Positions 43,923 to 52,219 of a stretch of DNA of 55,962 nucleotides are shown here, in pieces; position 1 is the first letter of the stretch, and each line of letters begins with the position of its first letter. The notes beneath the pieces were generated by a model. That model was not told the origin of the DNA. It worked only from the letters and a program-made list of their open reading frames with translations, and ran no database searches. Origin of the DNA: Anaerolineales bacterium (lineage in GTDB: Bacteria; Chloroflexota; Anaerolineae; Anaerolineales; UBA11858); assembly GCA_016785015.1 (NCBI GenBank), contig JADHTJ010000012.1, forward strand, positions 1 through 55,962, in the 5' to 3' direction. Made by a program: the position numbers and the translations under genes.

Positions 43923-44783
43923 ATGAACAAGCACACCAACAAACACACTCGCATTTCCCACAAAGTACTCCCCCTTCTGGCGATCCTCGCCCTCTCGATC
44001 AGCTCCATTGCAGCAGCAGCCCCATCCGGGGCGCCCGGAGCCTTCACAGCCGACGTGGCTGTGACCGATATCTACCCCAGCGGCCAGCCCCACGGTCAAT
44101 TCCATGTACGCATCACCAACCATGGGCCGGGCACGCTAAACAACGTGCACGCCGACATTCTCTGCGGCTTCAACAGCCAGGATGTCAACAATGGCATGGC
44201 AGGTCCCAGCAAGCAGCGTCAATTTGGCGTGACCTTGAACTTGAACCCTGGTCAGACGCAGTCCTTCCCCACCGGCCTCAACCTGGACACCAATGTTTAC
44301 GAGTACCAGGTTGGCTGCGAACTCAAAGTTGGTTTCAATGACCCCAACGGCGGCAACAACTTCTATATTGAACACCTGAAGGGACAGGGCGGTGGTGGAA
44401 AACCGGGCGGATCTGGCAAGCCGGGTGGCAGTAATGGTCAATTCAACGCCGACTTGGCAGTGACTGACATCTTCCCTGGCAAACAGCCCCACGGTCAGTT
44501 CTTCGTTCGTATCACCAATCATGGGCCGGGAACTTTGAGCAACGTCAATGTGCAGGTATCATGCTCAGCAGAGCGTACCGACAAGAACAATGGTCAACTG
44601 AGCAGCGGTGGGCATCGCAACTTCAACGTCAAGCTGAACCTGAACCCCGGCCAGACACGAGAATTCTCCACCGGCATCAATCTGGACACCAATGTCTTCA
44701 GCTATTTGATCGGCTGCGAAGTTCACCCCAACTTCGCTGACCCCAACCAGGGCAATAACGTTCACTCAGAGATGCTGCACTAG
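43923..44783 (+). CDS. Secreted protein with two CARDB-like repeats
   Basis: This 286-residue protein has a signal peptide at about 1-32 (KVLPLLAILALSISSIAAAA). It then has two homologous modules of about 110 residues, at about 42-150 and 174-286. Each starts with DLAVTDI(F/Y)P, contains PHGQF-V-RITNHGPGTL, and ends with LNLNPGQT and INLDTNV. Each has two Cys in equivalent positions (ADILC and VGCEL; VQVSC and IGCEV), so a disulfide per module is likely. A Gly/Lys/Pro linker joins them. The fold resembles CARDB or other Ig-like adhesion modules. AAAGGAGA sits 6 nt before the ATG; an in-frame TTG at 43851 is rejected. Base composition is visibly richer in G+C than the flanks. Confidence 0.75.
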   Translation: MNKHTNKHTRISHKVLPLLAILALSISSIAAAAPSGAPGAFTADVAVTDIYPSGQPHGQFHVRITNHGPGTLNNVHADILCGFNSQDVNNGMAGPSKQRQFGVTLNLNPGQTQSFPTGLNLDTNVYEYQVGCELKVGFNDPNGGNNFYIEHLKGQGGGGKPGGSGKPGGSNGQFNADLAVTDIFPGKQPHGQFFVRITNHGPGTLSNVNVQVSCSAERTDKNNGQLSSGGHRNFNVKLNLNPGQTREFSTGINLDTNVFSYLIGCEVHPNFADPNQGNNVHSEMLH

Positions 44784-44809
44784 ATACGAAAACTCCTTGA
44801 AAAAACTTG

Positions 44810-44840
44810 AGCCTCAATCCTTTGATTGGGGCTTTTTTTT
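44810..44840 (+). terminator. Terminator of the secreted repeat protein gene
   Basis: AGCCTCAATC (44810-44819) pairs with GATTGGGGCT (44824-44833) with one G-T pair and a CTTT loop. Eight T residues follow directly. It is a strong intrinsic terminator 27 nt after the stop. Confidence 0.92.
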
Positions 44841-44920
44841 CTATTGAACGAAAATTTGTAGAAATCAGTAAAATAATTGCACCTTGTATACTCAAGAAAT
44901 TCGCTCTAAAATCATATCTG

Positions 44921-47900
44921 ATGAAGAAAGCCATCACCACCATCCTGATTATCTTAGGGATTTCCCTGCTTTTGCCTGCTGATTCATTGGCCGGCAGTGC
45001 TTCGACGGATCGCTTCCCGCAATTTGGATATCCCCAGGATAACGGTATCCGCTTCGAGCGCATATCTGTGGAGGCAGGGTTATCTCAAAGCACAGTGACC
45101 TGCATCCTTCAGGATTCTGTGGGCTATATTTGGTTTGGCACCCGCGATGGTCTGAATAGATACAATGGCTATGAATTCACCATCTTCGAACACGATCCAA
45201 CGAACTCACTCTCTTTGAGTAATAATGTCATCCTGTCCTTATATGAAGGTCGAGACGGCATCCTGTGGATCGGCACAGAGGGTGGCGGATTGAATCAGTA
45301 CGACCCCAAAATTGGGGAAATGACTCATTATGACCTGGATAGCGCCATACAAGCGATTTATGAAGATGGCGATGGGATCCTATGGTTGGGCACAGATAGT
45401 GGCATCGTCAAGCTCGATCTCCAGACAGGTGACATCGTTCACGCACAAAATCATCTGATCGATAATGAATTGGTATTGGCGATCATCGAAGATCAATGGG
45501 GTGTTTATTGGGTAGGAACCAGCAGCGGCTTGGTGCGATATGATCCCAGCGATCAATCCTATAATCGCTATCGCAATGACCCCACCGATCACTTCAGTTT
45601 AAGCGGCAATGTTGTCAACAGCATGTATGAAGACTCGGCCGGCATTTTATGGATTGGTACGGACAACGGCTTGAGTGGATTTGATCGGACTACTGAAAAT
45701 TTTTCGCGCTATCGTCGTAACCCAAACCAGGTTCAAAGTCTTGGGGACAATGTCGTCACCACAATCTTTGAAGATCGTGAAGGTATTTTGTGGATTGGCA
45801 CGCAGGGCGGCCTCGACCAGCTTGACCGAGAGACGGAAGCCTTTACACATTACAACAATGACCCGGCAAATCCTTTCAGCCTTAGCAGCGAGAACGTGCT
45901 CGCAGTGTATGAAGATGCTGAGGGTGTGCTTTGGGTAGGCACAGAGACCGGCGGGATCAATAAAGCCGGTTTCGGCCGTGGCGCGTTCACTCAGTTCCAG
46001 AGCAGACCTGGTGAAAGAAATTCGCTCAGTCACAATATTGTCCGGGCAATCTATCAGGAACCCGATAGGTCTCTATGGATTGGAACCGCGGATGGTTTAG
46101 ATCATCTTGATCTCAACACTGGTCAATATGAGCATTACGAGCACGATCCCAGTAATATGTATGGCCTGCGTGATGATGTGATTCTTTCCGTCTATGGGGA
46201 TCGTGAAGGCAGATTGTGGGTTGGTACTCTGCACGGCGGCCTGCACGAATTTGATCGCCAAAACGGCCAATTCACAGTTTATCAAAATAGTTTCCGTGAC
46301 CCGCTCACTCTGAGTGATAACACAGTTCGAGTGATTTACGAAGATAGCGAGGGGCATTTTTGGATTGGTACCAACAACGGCCTCAACCGTTTTGACCGCC
46401 GAACAGGGTTGTTCAATAGCTATGTATATTTTAAAGATATTGGCAATCGAGCTGTCAGGGCGATAACCGAAGATCCGATGGGTGTTCTTTGGGTTGGCAC
46501 GGATACGGGCGTATATTATTACGAACGCACCCTCAACCGCTTTGAGCCGATTATTACCAGCGATCCCTACAGCGGCTTGAACAATAGTTTGGTCTTGTCT
46601 CTCTATGCCGACGAAAATAGAAACTTGTGGATCGGAACTTTTCAAAATGGCCTGATCAAATACGATTTGAACACCTTTCAACCGGCTTATTTTCGAAAAA
46701 TAGATGGCCTGCCATCCGATGTAGTTTATGGCATCCTTGGAGACGAACAAGGCTTTTTATGGCTCAGCACAAGTCGCGGGTTAGTCAGATTTGATCCTGA
46801 GAAAGCCCTATTCACCACATTTGATATCACGGATGGATTGCAAAATAACGAGTACAGCGAGGGTGCTTATTATCAAAATGTTTCTGGGGACATGTATTTT
46901 GGTGGAATTTCTGGACTGACTGCCTTTGACCCTCAGCGCATACAAGATAACGAACATATTCCAACGGTTGTGTTGACCTCGCTGACCCAAGGCGGGGAAC
47001 CTGTCTCCGGGGATCAACCCGTTGAAGCTTTTGAAAAAATCAGCTTCTCATGGCCTAAGAACTTCTTTGAATTCGAGTTTGCCGCATTGAGTTTTCAGAA
47101 CACAGCCGACAACCAGTATGCGTATATTCTCGAAGGTTTTGAAGATGAATGGAATCAGGTAGGCACAAAACGCTTCGGGCGATACACAAACCTGCCAGGG
47201 GGAAAATACTCGCTGAGAATTATTGGGTCGAATAATGATGGCCTTTGGAATGAAGAGGGTACTTCAGTAGAAATTACCATTATTCCTCCATTTTGGGAAA
47301 CATGGTGGTTTATCCTCTCTCTCGTAGTACTTTTGTTGGGAGGAGTATTTGGCGGCTATCGCTGGCGGATGAAAAGTGTCGAGACTCGCAGCCGCCAGCT
47401 TGAATCTCTTGTGCAGACCAGGACTGCAGAACTCTCGAGGGCTTTCGAGCGATTGCAATATGAAACCGATGAGCGTCAGCGCGCCGAGGAAAAGTTGGCA
47501 CAACAGGCCGTCGAATCGGCTGTAGAGGAAGAGCGCAACCGGTTGGCGCGCGATCTGCATGATGCTGTTACACAGACTCTCTTTTCAGCCAGCCTGATCG
47601 CCGAGGTGTTGCCCCGTTTGTGGCGTAGAGATGAGACCGAGGGGCAGCGACGATTAGGCGAATTGCGCGAACTCACACGCGGGGCGCTGGCTGAGATGCG
47701 CACTTTACTCCTTGAACTGCGCCCGGCTGCCTTGCTCGAAACGAGCTTAGGCGATTTGCTCACGCAGTTAGCTGAATCCATCACCGGACGTGCCCGCATC
47801 CCTGTAAGCGTGGAACAGGAAGGAGAATGCGATCTTCCCTCGGATGTGAAAATCGCCCTCTATCGCATTGCCCAAGAAACACTCAATAACGTTGTCAAAC

Positions 47901-48151
47901 ATGCCCCCTCGAGTCAGGCAGATATCCATTTTCGCTGTCAGCCGAATCAAGTGGTATTATCAATCCGAGATAATGGTTCAGGCTTTGATCCTGCTAGCGT
48001 TATGCCGGAATGCATGGGTCTTGGGATCATGGCCGAGCGTTCCAAGGCCGTTGGTGCTACTTTAGAGATCAAGAGCCAGACTGGACAGGGAACCGAGGTG
48101 AAAGTAGCTTGGCCTATGTTGGTCGGATCTCCAAATAGCCAGAAAAATTAG
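44921..48151 (+). CDS. Two-component sensor histidine kinase with periplasmic propeller
   Basis: This 1076-residue kinase has a signal peptide (MKKAITTILIILGISLLLP). About fourteen repeats follow to roughly residue 670, each with an (E/D)D-x-x-G-x-L/I-W-I/V-G-T pattern and a FDR/YDP-type strand (Reg_prop propeller, two seven-bladed units). A Y_Y_Y domain lies near 690-785 (YAYILEGFEDEWNQV), one transmembrane helix near 795-818, then a coiled coil. The HisKA_3 domain has ARDLHDAVTQTLFSASL with phosphoacceptor His880, and a HATPase domain ends MAERSKAVGATLEIKSQTGQGTEV. Such kinases sense polysaccharide fragments in some bacteria; ligand unknown here. The ATG at 44921 gives the signal peptide at the N-terminus. 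The regulator gene follows by 5 nt. Confidence 0.92.
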   Translation: MKKAITTILIILGISLLLPADSLAGSASTDRFPQFGYPQDNGIRFERISVEAGLSQSTVTCILQDSVGYIWFGTRDGLNRYNGYEFTIFEHDPTNSLSLSNNVILSLYEGRDGILWIGTEGGGLNQYDPKIGEMTHYDLDSAIQAIYEDGDGILWLGTDSGIVKLDLQTGDIVHAQNHLIDNELVLAIIEDQWGVYWVGTSSGLVRYDPSDQSYNRYRNDPTDHFSLSGNVVNSMYEDSAGILWIGTDNGLSGFDRTTENFSRYRRNPNQVQSLGDNVVTTIFEDREGILWIGTQGGLDQLDRETEAFTHYNNDPANPFSLSSENVLAVYEDAEGVLWVGTETGGINKAGFGRGAFTQFQSRPGERNSLSHNIVRAIYQEPDRSLWIGTADGLDHLDLNTGQYEHYEHDPSNMYGLRDDVILSVYGDREGRLWVGTLHGGLHEFDRQNGQFTVYQNSFRDPLTLSDNTVRVIYEDSEGHFWIGTNNGLNRFDRRTGLFNSYVYFKDIGNRAVRAITEDPMGVLWVGTDTGVYYYERTLNRFEPIITSDPYSGLNNSLVLSLYADENRNLWIGTFQNGLIKYDLNTFQPAYFRKIDGLPSDVVYGILGDEQGFLWLSTSRGLVRFDPEKALFTTFDITDGLQNNEYSEGAYYQNVSGDMYFGGISGLTAFDPQRIQDNEHIPTVVLTSLTQGGEPVSGDQPVEAFEKISFSWPKNFFEFEFAALSFQNTADNQYAYILEGFEDEWNQVGTKRFGRYTNLPGGKYSLRIIGSNNDGLWNEEGTSVEITIIPPFWETWWFILSLVVLLLGGVFGGYRWRMKSVETRSRQLESLVQTRTAELSRAFERLQYETDERQRAEEKLAQQAVESAVEEERNRLARDLHDAVTQTLFSASLIAEVLPRLWRRDETEGQRRLGELRELTRGALAEMRTLLLELRPAALLETSLGDLLTQLAESITGRARIPVSVEQEGECDLPSDVKIALYRIAQETLNNVVKHAPSSQADIHFRCQPNQVVLSIRDNGSGFDPASVMPECMGLGIMAERSKAVGATLEIKSQTGQGTEVKVAWPMLVGSPNSQKN

Positions 48152-48156
48152 AAGCT

Positions 48157-48804
48157 ATGATGACAGAACAAGATAAAATTATCCGAGTATTAGTTGTTGA
48201 TGACCATGCCGTTGTTCGCAGTGGTTTGGGTGCTTTCCTGCAGGCCTTTGATGATCTCGATTTCATTGGCGAGGCCGATAGTGGCGAGAAGGCAATCGTT
48301 GTATGTGAGCAACTCCAGCCCGATGTAGTCATGATGGATATGAAAATGCCAGGCATGGGCGGTGTTCGAGCAACACAGGAAATTCACAAACGGTTTCCCA
48401 AAATTCGGATCATTGCCCTGACCAGCTTCAAGGATCAAGAATCTGTGCACGGCGCGCTGAAGGCTGGCGCAACCGGATACCTGCTCAAAAATGCCACGGC
48501 AGAAGAATTGACCAGAGCTATCCGAGCGGCTTATTTGGGGCAAACTACCCTGGCGCCCGAAGCTACACAGGCACTCGTCCAGGGAAAACGTTTATCTGCT
48601 GATGATGTTTATGGGCTAACTCCCCGCGAAAAAGAAGTGCTGGCCTTGATTGTGCAAGGGCAGAGCAACCCGCAGATTGCAGAGTCTCTCGTGGTCAGTA
48701 TTTCTACAGTGAAATTTCACGTTAGTGCCATCATCTCGAAATTGGGGGCTAAGAGCCGCACCGAAGTAGTTGCCATCGCGATGCAAAATAACCTGGTCGA
48801 TTGA
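48157..48804 (+). CDS. NarL/LuxR-type response regulator
   Basis: This 215-residue regulator has a receiver domain at 1-125 with the acidic pair Asp15-Asp16, phosphoacceptor Asp61 in MMDMKMPG, the Thr in IIALTSF and the Lys in YLLKNA. A LuxR-type helix-turn-helix lies at about 150-210, with LTPREKEVLALIVQGQSNPQIAESL and STVKFHVSAIISKLGAKSRTE. The gene follows the histidine kinase by 5 nt and is surely its partner (HisKA_3 kinases pair with NarL regulators). Targets are unknown; neighbouring surface-protein genes are candidates. A second ATG lies at 48160. A hairpin overlaps the stop. Confidence 0.95.
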   Translation: MMTEQDKIIRVLVVDDHAVVRSGLGAFLQAFDDLDFIGEADSGEKAIVVCEQLQPDVVMMDMKMPGMGGVRATQEIHKRFPKIRIIALTSFKDQESVHGALKAGATGYLLKNATAEELTRAIRAAYLGQTTLAPEATQALVQGKRLSADDVYGLTPREKEVLALIVQGQSNPQIAESLVVSISTVKFHVSAIISKLGAKSRTEVVAIAMQNNLVD

Positions 48805-48811
48805 CCAGGTT
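48790..48811 (+). terminator. Hairpin over the stop of the response regulator
   Basis: AACCTGGTC (48790-48798) pairs exactly with GACCAGGTT (48803-48811) around GATT. The TGA stop lies in the loop and 3' arm. No T-run follows, so it may be a transcript-end stabiliser rather than a terminator. Confidence 0.5.
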
Positions 48812-48835
48812 CATAACTATACCCCCAGCTAGGAG

Positions 48836-48874
48836 AAATCTCGCCCGGTGCATGATGTGCCAGGCGAGATTTTG
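48836..48874 (+). terminator. Terminator of the two-component operon
   Basis: AAATCTCGCC (48836-48845) pairs perfectly with GGCGAGATTT (48863-48872), with a 17-nt loop, and is followed by TGTTATAT. It lies 32 nt after the regulator stop. Confidence 0.75.
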
Positions 48875-48908
48875 TTATATCCTGGAAAGCAATTGTTTGA
48901 GTGGAGAG

Positions 48909-48955
48909 CCAACCGCGTTGGCGTCAAATAATTTTTCTCCCAACGCGGTGGGACT
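48909..48955 (+). promoter_or_regulatory. Inverted repeat upstream of the receiver gene
   Basis: CCAACCGCGTTGG and CCAACGCGGTGGG form a near-perfect 13-bp stem (12 of 13) around an A+T-rich loop, and ACTTTT follows. It could be a second terminator or an operator ahead of the small receiver gene at 48979. Nothing in the sequence decides between these. Confidence 0.4.
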
Positions 48956-48978
48956 TTTACCCATTTGTAAAGAAATAT

Positions 48979-49407
48979 ATGCAGCGCAAAGCGAAAACCA
49001 AACCGCGTTTTGATGTCATACTTGCCGATCGAGAACCCCAGGTGCGATCTGCCCTTGAAGTACTGTTTATTGACCGCGTTGGAATAGGCCAGATCAACGA
49101 GGCCTCGAATACCAATCAGGTGATCGCTTGCATTGCCCAATCCTGTCCTGCGCTTCTTTTGATCGATTGGAATTTGCCGGGTCAGGCTTTGGATAGTTTG
49201 ATGCCGGTTATAAAAATGATCTGTCCAAAACTATATGTAGTCGCAATTAGCGATTGGGATGGCGATTGCCAACATGCGCTCATGGCAGGTGCGGACGCCT
49301 TCATTTGCAAATATGATCCCCCGGATTTGTTGATGGCGATCGTTGATGATCTATTAGACAACTCGGCATCGGTCAGAAACCGAGTTGCTATCACATATAA
49401 GGAGTAA
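48979..49407 (+). CDS. Stand-alone receiver-domain protein
   Basis: This 142-residue protein consists of one receiver domain. FDVILADREPQVRS is the first strand; it has Ala16-Asp17 where most receivers have two acidic residues. Asp63 in LLLIDWNLPG is the phosphoacceptor, and ICKYDPP carries the conserved Lys. No output domain follows. The ATG at 48979 is preferred over an in-frame GTG at 48901, which would lie before the upstream hairpin. The stop is 2 nt from the next lipoprotein gene, so the two are probably co-expressed, an odd pairing of a cytoplasmic signal protein with a surface lipoprotein. Confidence 0.75.
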   Translation: MQRKAKTKPRFDVILADREPQVRSALEVLFIDRVGIGQINEASNTNQVIACIAQSCPALLLIDWNLPGQALDSLMPVIKMICPKLYVVAISDWDGDCQHALMAGADAFICKYDPPDLLMAIVDDLLDNSASVRNRVAITYKE

Positions 49408-49409
49408 CG

Positions 49410-52151
49410 ATGTCAAAATTCATGAAACCCTTGTTTTTTTTGTTGATAATGGTTGCCCTCTTTGGATGTAGTACAGCCCAAGGAGCAGAACCACCCCAGA
49501 GCGAGCCCGTTGCAGCCCCAACAAGGATCAGCGAATCTACCTCTGTAGAGGCTCCTGATTCCCCAGAATCTATACCTGCTCTCGAAGATCTAGCTATTGA
49601 TGATTTCTTCGATGAGTCGTTCAAAATGATCATGCTGCGCGATCCCCAATGGGTGACATCTGAAGGGTTAGACGCATTTTTCGGCAGCCCTGGCGATCAA
49701 CTGACGGATATCTCCGATGACCATCTTCGTGAAACCCAAGCCTTACAGAAATCAATTTTGGAGATGTTGCATTCTTACAACCGTGCAGCATTGACCCCTG
49801 AACAGCAGATTTCTTATGATGTGTATGAATGGTACCTGGGTGATCTGATTCGCCAGCATGAATTCATGTACCACGATTATCCGGTAGTGCATTTTATGAT
49901 CGGGGTACAGAGTGACCTGATCAACTTCTTCACGGATATCCAGCCTGTTGCGAGTAAAGTTGATGCTGAAAATTATATTGCCCGCCTGTCTCAAGTAGAC
50001 GAGAAGTTTGATGGGTTGATCGAAGGCTTGAGACTGCGCGATGAAGCGGGGGTTGTCGCGCCGCGTTTTATTTTTCAATGGTCTATGGGCGGGGTGCGCA
50101 ATATTTCCCGAAGTTCGGCTCGTTTCACGCCCTTTTACAGTGCCTTCGAAGAAAAAGTTATCGCCCTAGAAAATGTGAATGATGAAGAAAAGCAAGCTCT
50201 ATTGGAGCGTGCAGAGGATGAAATCGATCAGTCTGTTATCCCAGCGTTCAAGGAACTTGCAGAGACGATGGAAAACCTGCAATCCGTGGCTCCCACAGAT
50301 GATGGTGTCTGGCAGTTCCCTAAAGGGGAGGCCTATTATCAATACACTTTAGGACATCACACTACAACCGAGTTGACTTCTGAAGAGGTTCACAATCTGG
50401 GTCTGGCTGAGTTAGCGCGAGTGCAAGAAGAAATGCGCTCAGCATTCCGCCAGATAGGTTATCCCACCGAGGGTGTCAGTCTGCCGGAGTTGTTCGACCG
50501 ACTTGAGGAAGAGAGCGAATTTGTGCGTGGTGGCGATGTGCCGGCAAGGTTTGAGAGTATCCTCGACGCTGCAGAAGGTGATTTGGATAAGGCCTTTGAT
50601 ATGATCCCAGAGGCTGAGCTTGTTGTGATCGGTGGTCCGACGGGTGACTATTATATTTCTCCCTCGCTGGATGGTTCGCGTCCAGGTGCCTTTTATGCCC
50701 GCATAAGCGGAGGCGGTCAGGATTATTACGCCATGCCGACGCTGGCCTATCACGAGGGTGTCCCTGGCCATCACTTTCAGATCTCTCTGGCACAAGAGTC
50801 AGATCTGCCGTTGTTCCGAAATGCGGTTATTTTTACAGGCTATACTGAAGGTTGGGCTTTATATGCTGAGCGCCTGGCCTGGGATTTGGGCTGGTACGAT
50901 GATGACCCCCATGGGAATTTGGGCCGTTTGCAGATGGAGGCCTTCCGTGCGGCTCGGTTGGTGATCGATACTGGTATCCATACCAAGGGCTGGACGTTTG
51001 ACGAGGCTTTAGCTTTCTTTGTCGAGAATGTAGGCTTCAATTCGGGTGATAACGTCAGCTCAGATTTTGAGATCAGTCGTTATATCTCCTGGCCGGGCCA
51101 GGCAACATCTTATATGGTGGGAATGTTGAAAATTCTGGAACTCAGACAGAGGGCAAGCGATACCCTGGGGGGTAACTTCGATTTGGCCGAATTCCACGAT
51201 GTGGTGTTGAGCAACGGCAGTATGCCGCTCGAGGTGCTCGAAAACGTTGTTGAGCAGTATATTACTGCCAAGGAAGATGAAGTCAGTGCCGCGACTGAAG
51301 TTTTTTTGGCTGACCTAGAAAAAACAGGTGGTGTGATAGCATTCTCCTCGTATCGCAATGGAGAATCCGAAATTTTTACTGTACATCCTGATGGCACAAA
51401 TCTAACACAATTGACTACGAATGAGAAACGTAATTCTAGACCTGATTGGTCCTCTGCAGGCGATCGCATCGCATATGTCTCTCGGGTCAGTTATGATAAC
51501 TACGATTTATATATGATGAACGCAGATGGTTCAGGTTTTCGACGATTTAATAGAGATGCCAACTCATTCGAATCGGAACCAGCCTGGTCGCCTGATGGAA
51601 CTCAGTTAGCCTTTACTTCCAACCGACAAATTACTGAAAATACCTTTGATGGCCGTTTCAATATTTTCATCATGGATGCCGAAGGCGGAAACCATCGGTT
51701 ACTGACCGATTTTGGTGGTTCCAATTCTTCACCAGATTGGTCGCCAGATGGGACCAAGATCGCCTTCCAATCAACAGTAGATGAGAATTTGGAGATTTAC
51801 ACCATCAGTCCTGATGGCGCAAATCTAATCAACCTGACCCAAAATGAGGCCAGCGACTACACTCCTGCCTGGTCTCCAGATGGCTCGAAAATCGCCTTCG
51901 TTTCTGATCGCAATGGCAATGAAGATATCTTCGTTATGGATGCAGACGGCTCGAACGTGGTTCAACTAACCACAACGCCAAGTTACGATAAGGGTCCGGC
52001 CTGGTCGCCTGATGGAAATTTTATTGTCTACTATGCAAACTGGGGGCTGAATGCGGAAGTATACGTGATCCGTGCCGACGGTTCGGCCATCTACCAGATC
52101 ACCCACCACGGTAATTTCGATGGTTTCCCTGATTGGCGAGCCAGTCCGTAA
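49410..52151 (+). CDS. DUF885 metallopeptidase-like lipoprotein with C-terminal PD40 propeller
   Basis: This 913-residue lipoprotein has signal MSKFMKPLFFLLIMVALFGC with lipobox ALFGC (Cys20) and a Ser/Pro/Glu-rich linker. The DUF885 domain occupies about residues 50-630. It holds the zinc-type motif YHEGVPGHHFQ near 446-456 and GWALYAERL downstream, as in DUF885 peptidases. About 640-913 is a propeller of PD40/TolB-like repeats: DWSPDGTKIAFQS, AWSPDGSKIAFVSDRNGNEDIFVMDADGS and others, roughly six blades. Fusing these two is unusual. The protein would act on the outer side of the cytoplasmic membrane. A substrate for the peptidase part is unknown. Confidence 0.87.
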   Translation: MSKFMKPLFFLLIMVALFGCSTAQGAEPPQSEPVAAPTRISESTSVEAPDSPESIPALEDLAIDDFFDESFKMIMLRDPQWVTSEGLDAFFGSPGDQLTDISDDHLRETQALQKSILEMLHSYNRAALTPEQQISYDVYEWYLGDLIRQHEFMYHDYPVVHFMIGVQSDLINFFTDIQPVASKVDAENYIARLSQVDEKFDGLIEGLRLRDEAGVVAPRFIFQWSMGGVRNISRSSARFTPFYSAFEEKVIALENVNDEEKQALLERAEDEIDQSVIPAFKELAETMENLQSVAPTDDGVWQFPKGEAYYQYTLGHHTTTELTSEEVHNLGLAELARVQEEMRSAFRQIGYPTEGVSLPELFDRLEEESEFVRGGDVPARFESILDAAEGDLDKAFDMIPEAELVVIGGPTGDYYISPSLDGSRPGAFYARISGGGQDYYAMPTLAYHEGVPGHHFQISLAQESDLPLFRNAVIFTGYTEGWALYAERLAWDLGWYDDDPHGNLGRLQMEAFRAARLVIDTGIHTKGWTFDEALAFFVENVGFNSGDNVSSDFEISRYISWPGQATSYMVGMLKILELRQRASDTLGGNFDLAEFHDVVLSNGSMPLEVLENVVEQYITAKEDEVSAATEVFLADLEKTGGVIAFSSYRNGESEIFTVHPDGTNLTQLTTNEKRNSRPDWSSAGDRIAYVSRVSYDNYDLYMMNADGSGFRRFNRDANSFESEPAWSPDGTQLAFTSNRQITENTFDGRFNIFIMDAEGGNHRLLTDFGGSNSSPDWSPDGTKIAFQSTVDENLEIYTISPDGANLINLTQNEASDYTPAWSPDGSKIAFVSDRNGNEDIFVMDADGSNVVQLTTTPSYDKGPAWSPDGNFIVYYANWGLNAEVYVIRADGSAIYQITHHGNFDGFPDWRASP

Positions 52152-52169
52152 TATAAGACATGAAAGTTG

Positions 52170-52199
52170 AAGTGATAGTCAACTATTTGACTATCACTT
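52170..52199 (+). terminator. Hairpin between the DUF885 lipoprotein and the giant lipoprotein
   Basis: AAGTGATAGTCAA (52170-52182) pairs perfectly with TTGACTATCACTT (52187-52199) around CTAT. Only a short T-rich tail follows, so termination is probable but not certain. The next gene starts 21 nt after the hairpin. Confidence 0.6.
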
Positions 52200-52219
52200 T
52201 GGTTCATAGGAGGACCACA

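Noticed and set aside
44807..44920. N-terminal extension of the histidine kinase from 44807
   Set aside because: It would start within the terminator stem of the preceding gene and put 38 residues before the signal peptide.
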